Shown: positions 4,950-5,246 of the stretch, one piece after another
Layout: the number at the start of each line of letters is the position of its first letter
Numbering within the stretch: position 1 is the first letter of the stretch
Source of the DNA: Phycisphaerales bacterium
GTDB lineage: Bacteria; Planctomycetota; Phycisphaerae; Sedimentisphaerales; Anaerobacaceae
Direction: 5' to 3'
DNA: 5,246 nt
NCBI GenBank assembly: GCA_003533825.1
Contig: DQCG01000533.1
Span: forward strand, 1 to 5,246
Made by a program: the position numbers and the translations under genes
Notes under the pieces: model-generated
The model's input: only the letters and a program-made list of their open reading frames with translations
Databases searched by the model: none
What the model was told of the DNA's origin: nothing

Positions 4950-5246
4950 TTATAACGGTTTGACATCCGTTTTTTTCGTGGGCACCAGCTTTTGGCACGG
5001 ATAGCCGGCCACTTCTTCGCCGCGTTTTCGCAGCGACTGCGCGATGTTTGGCTTGAAGTCTTCGGGCGCCTTCTCGAAGGCGGTTTTCAAAGTAGCCACG
5101 GCTCTCTTGGTGGGGATACGCTCGAGCGCCATTCGGGCGTCCTCGCGCAGGTTCTTGTTCCTCATCAGCCCGGCGATAGGCTTGATGGAAATACGTCCGC
5201 CGATTTCCGAAAGCATCCACAGCACTTCCCGCCGGACTGCTACCGG
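4950..5246 (-). CDS. HEAT-repeat protein, C-terminal part (5' end outside window)
   Basis: The frame is open from the window edge to a TAA at 4950-4952, giving the last 98 residues of a longer protein. A GTG at 5223-5225 could be taken for a start, but the frame continues upstream with repeat-like sequence (VAVRREVLWMLSEIGG), so it is treated as internal. The visible part is helical repeat: VRREVLWMLSEIGG...IKPIAGLM (about 4-28), LREDARMALERI...AVATLKTAF (33-57) and PNIAQSLRKRG (66-76), all typical HEAT/armadillo-like helix pairs that bind proteins or act as scaffolds. It ends with a Lys-rich tail YPCQKLVPTKKTDVKPL (82-98) containing one Cys. It precedes the oxidoreductase on the same strand, and HEAT proteins next to exported Gfo/Idh/MocA enzymes are common in planctomycetes (recollection, not checked). 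Its signal peptide, if any, is not visible. Confidence 0.8.
   Translation of the reverse strand, partial: PVAVRREVLWMLSEIGGRISIKPIAGLMRNKNLREDARMALERIPTKRAVATLKTAFEKAPEDFKPNIAQSLRKRGEEVAGYPCQKLVPTKKTDVKPL

Noticed and set aside
5223..5225. GTG as the start of a short 91-residue protein
   Set aside because: The frame stays open to the window edge, and the seven extra residues (PVAVRRE) continue a HEAT helix, so the gene is truncated by the window and not short.

Overview
The window looks like a piece of a planctomycete chromosome, probably from the Phycisphaerae side of the phylum. This is an inference from gene content: a Tat-exported Gfo/Idh/MocA oxidoreductase next to a HEAT-repeat protein, and a soluble Ser/Thr kinase next to a PPP-like phosphatase. 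No rRNA or other strong phylogenetic marker is present. Base composition rises from left to right: the sample line 661-720 is about 40% GC and the line 4021-4080 about 70%.

Left edge (1-468): a complete tRNA-Asn(GTT) on the minus strand has a near-consensus sigma-70 type promoter about 60 nt upstream of its 5' end. The rest, up to 468, is AT-rich and carries no gene.

Plus-strand block (469-3462): a compact soluble Ser/Thr protein kinase overlaps by 20 nt a metallophosphoesterase of the PPP type whose second metal motif is altered. After 83 nt comes a membrane glycosyltransferase of the GT2/GT21 type (ceramide glucosyltransferase/HpnI-like). The kinase and phosphatase are very probably co-translated and may write and erase the same phosphorylation. 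The glycosyltransferase may share the transcript, and a link between signalling and envelope glycolipid synthesis is possible but unproven. None of the three has a convincing Shine-Dalgarno sequence.

Minus-strand block (3470-5246): it ends 7 nt from the glycosyltransferase, tail to tail. In its transcription order it holds the C-terminal part of a HEAT-repeat protein (cut by the window edge), a 127-nt gap, and a Tat-signal Gfo/Idh/MocA oxidoreductase with a good ribosome-binding site. Together they suggest periplasmic sugar or polyol metabolism.

The most striking non-coding structure is a 78-nt element (4864-4941) in that gap. Every base outside its three loops can pair, giving a four-way (cloverleaf) junction with a basal stem, two lateral hairpins and an apical stem-loop. 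It resembles a REP/MITE-type mobile or structural repeat and is the best candidate here for something undescribed.
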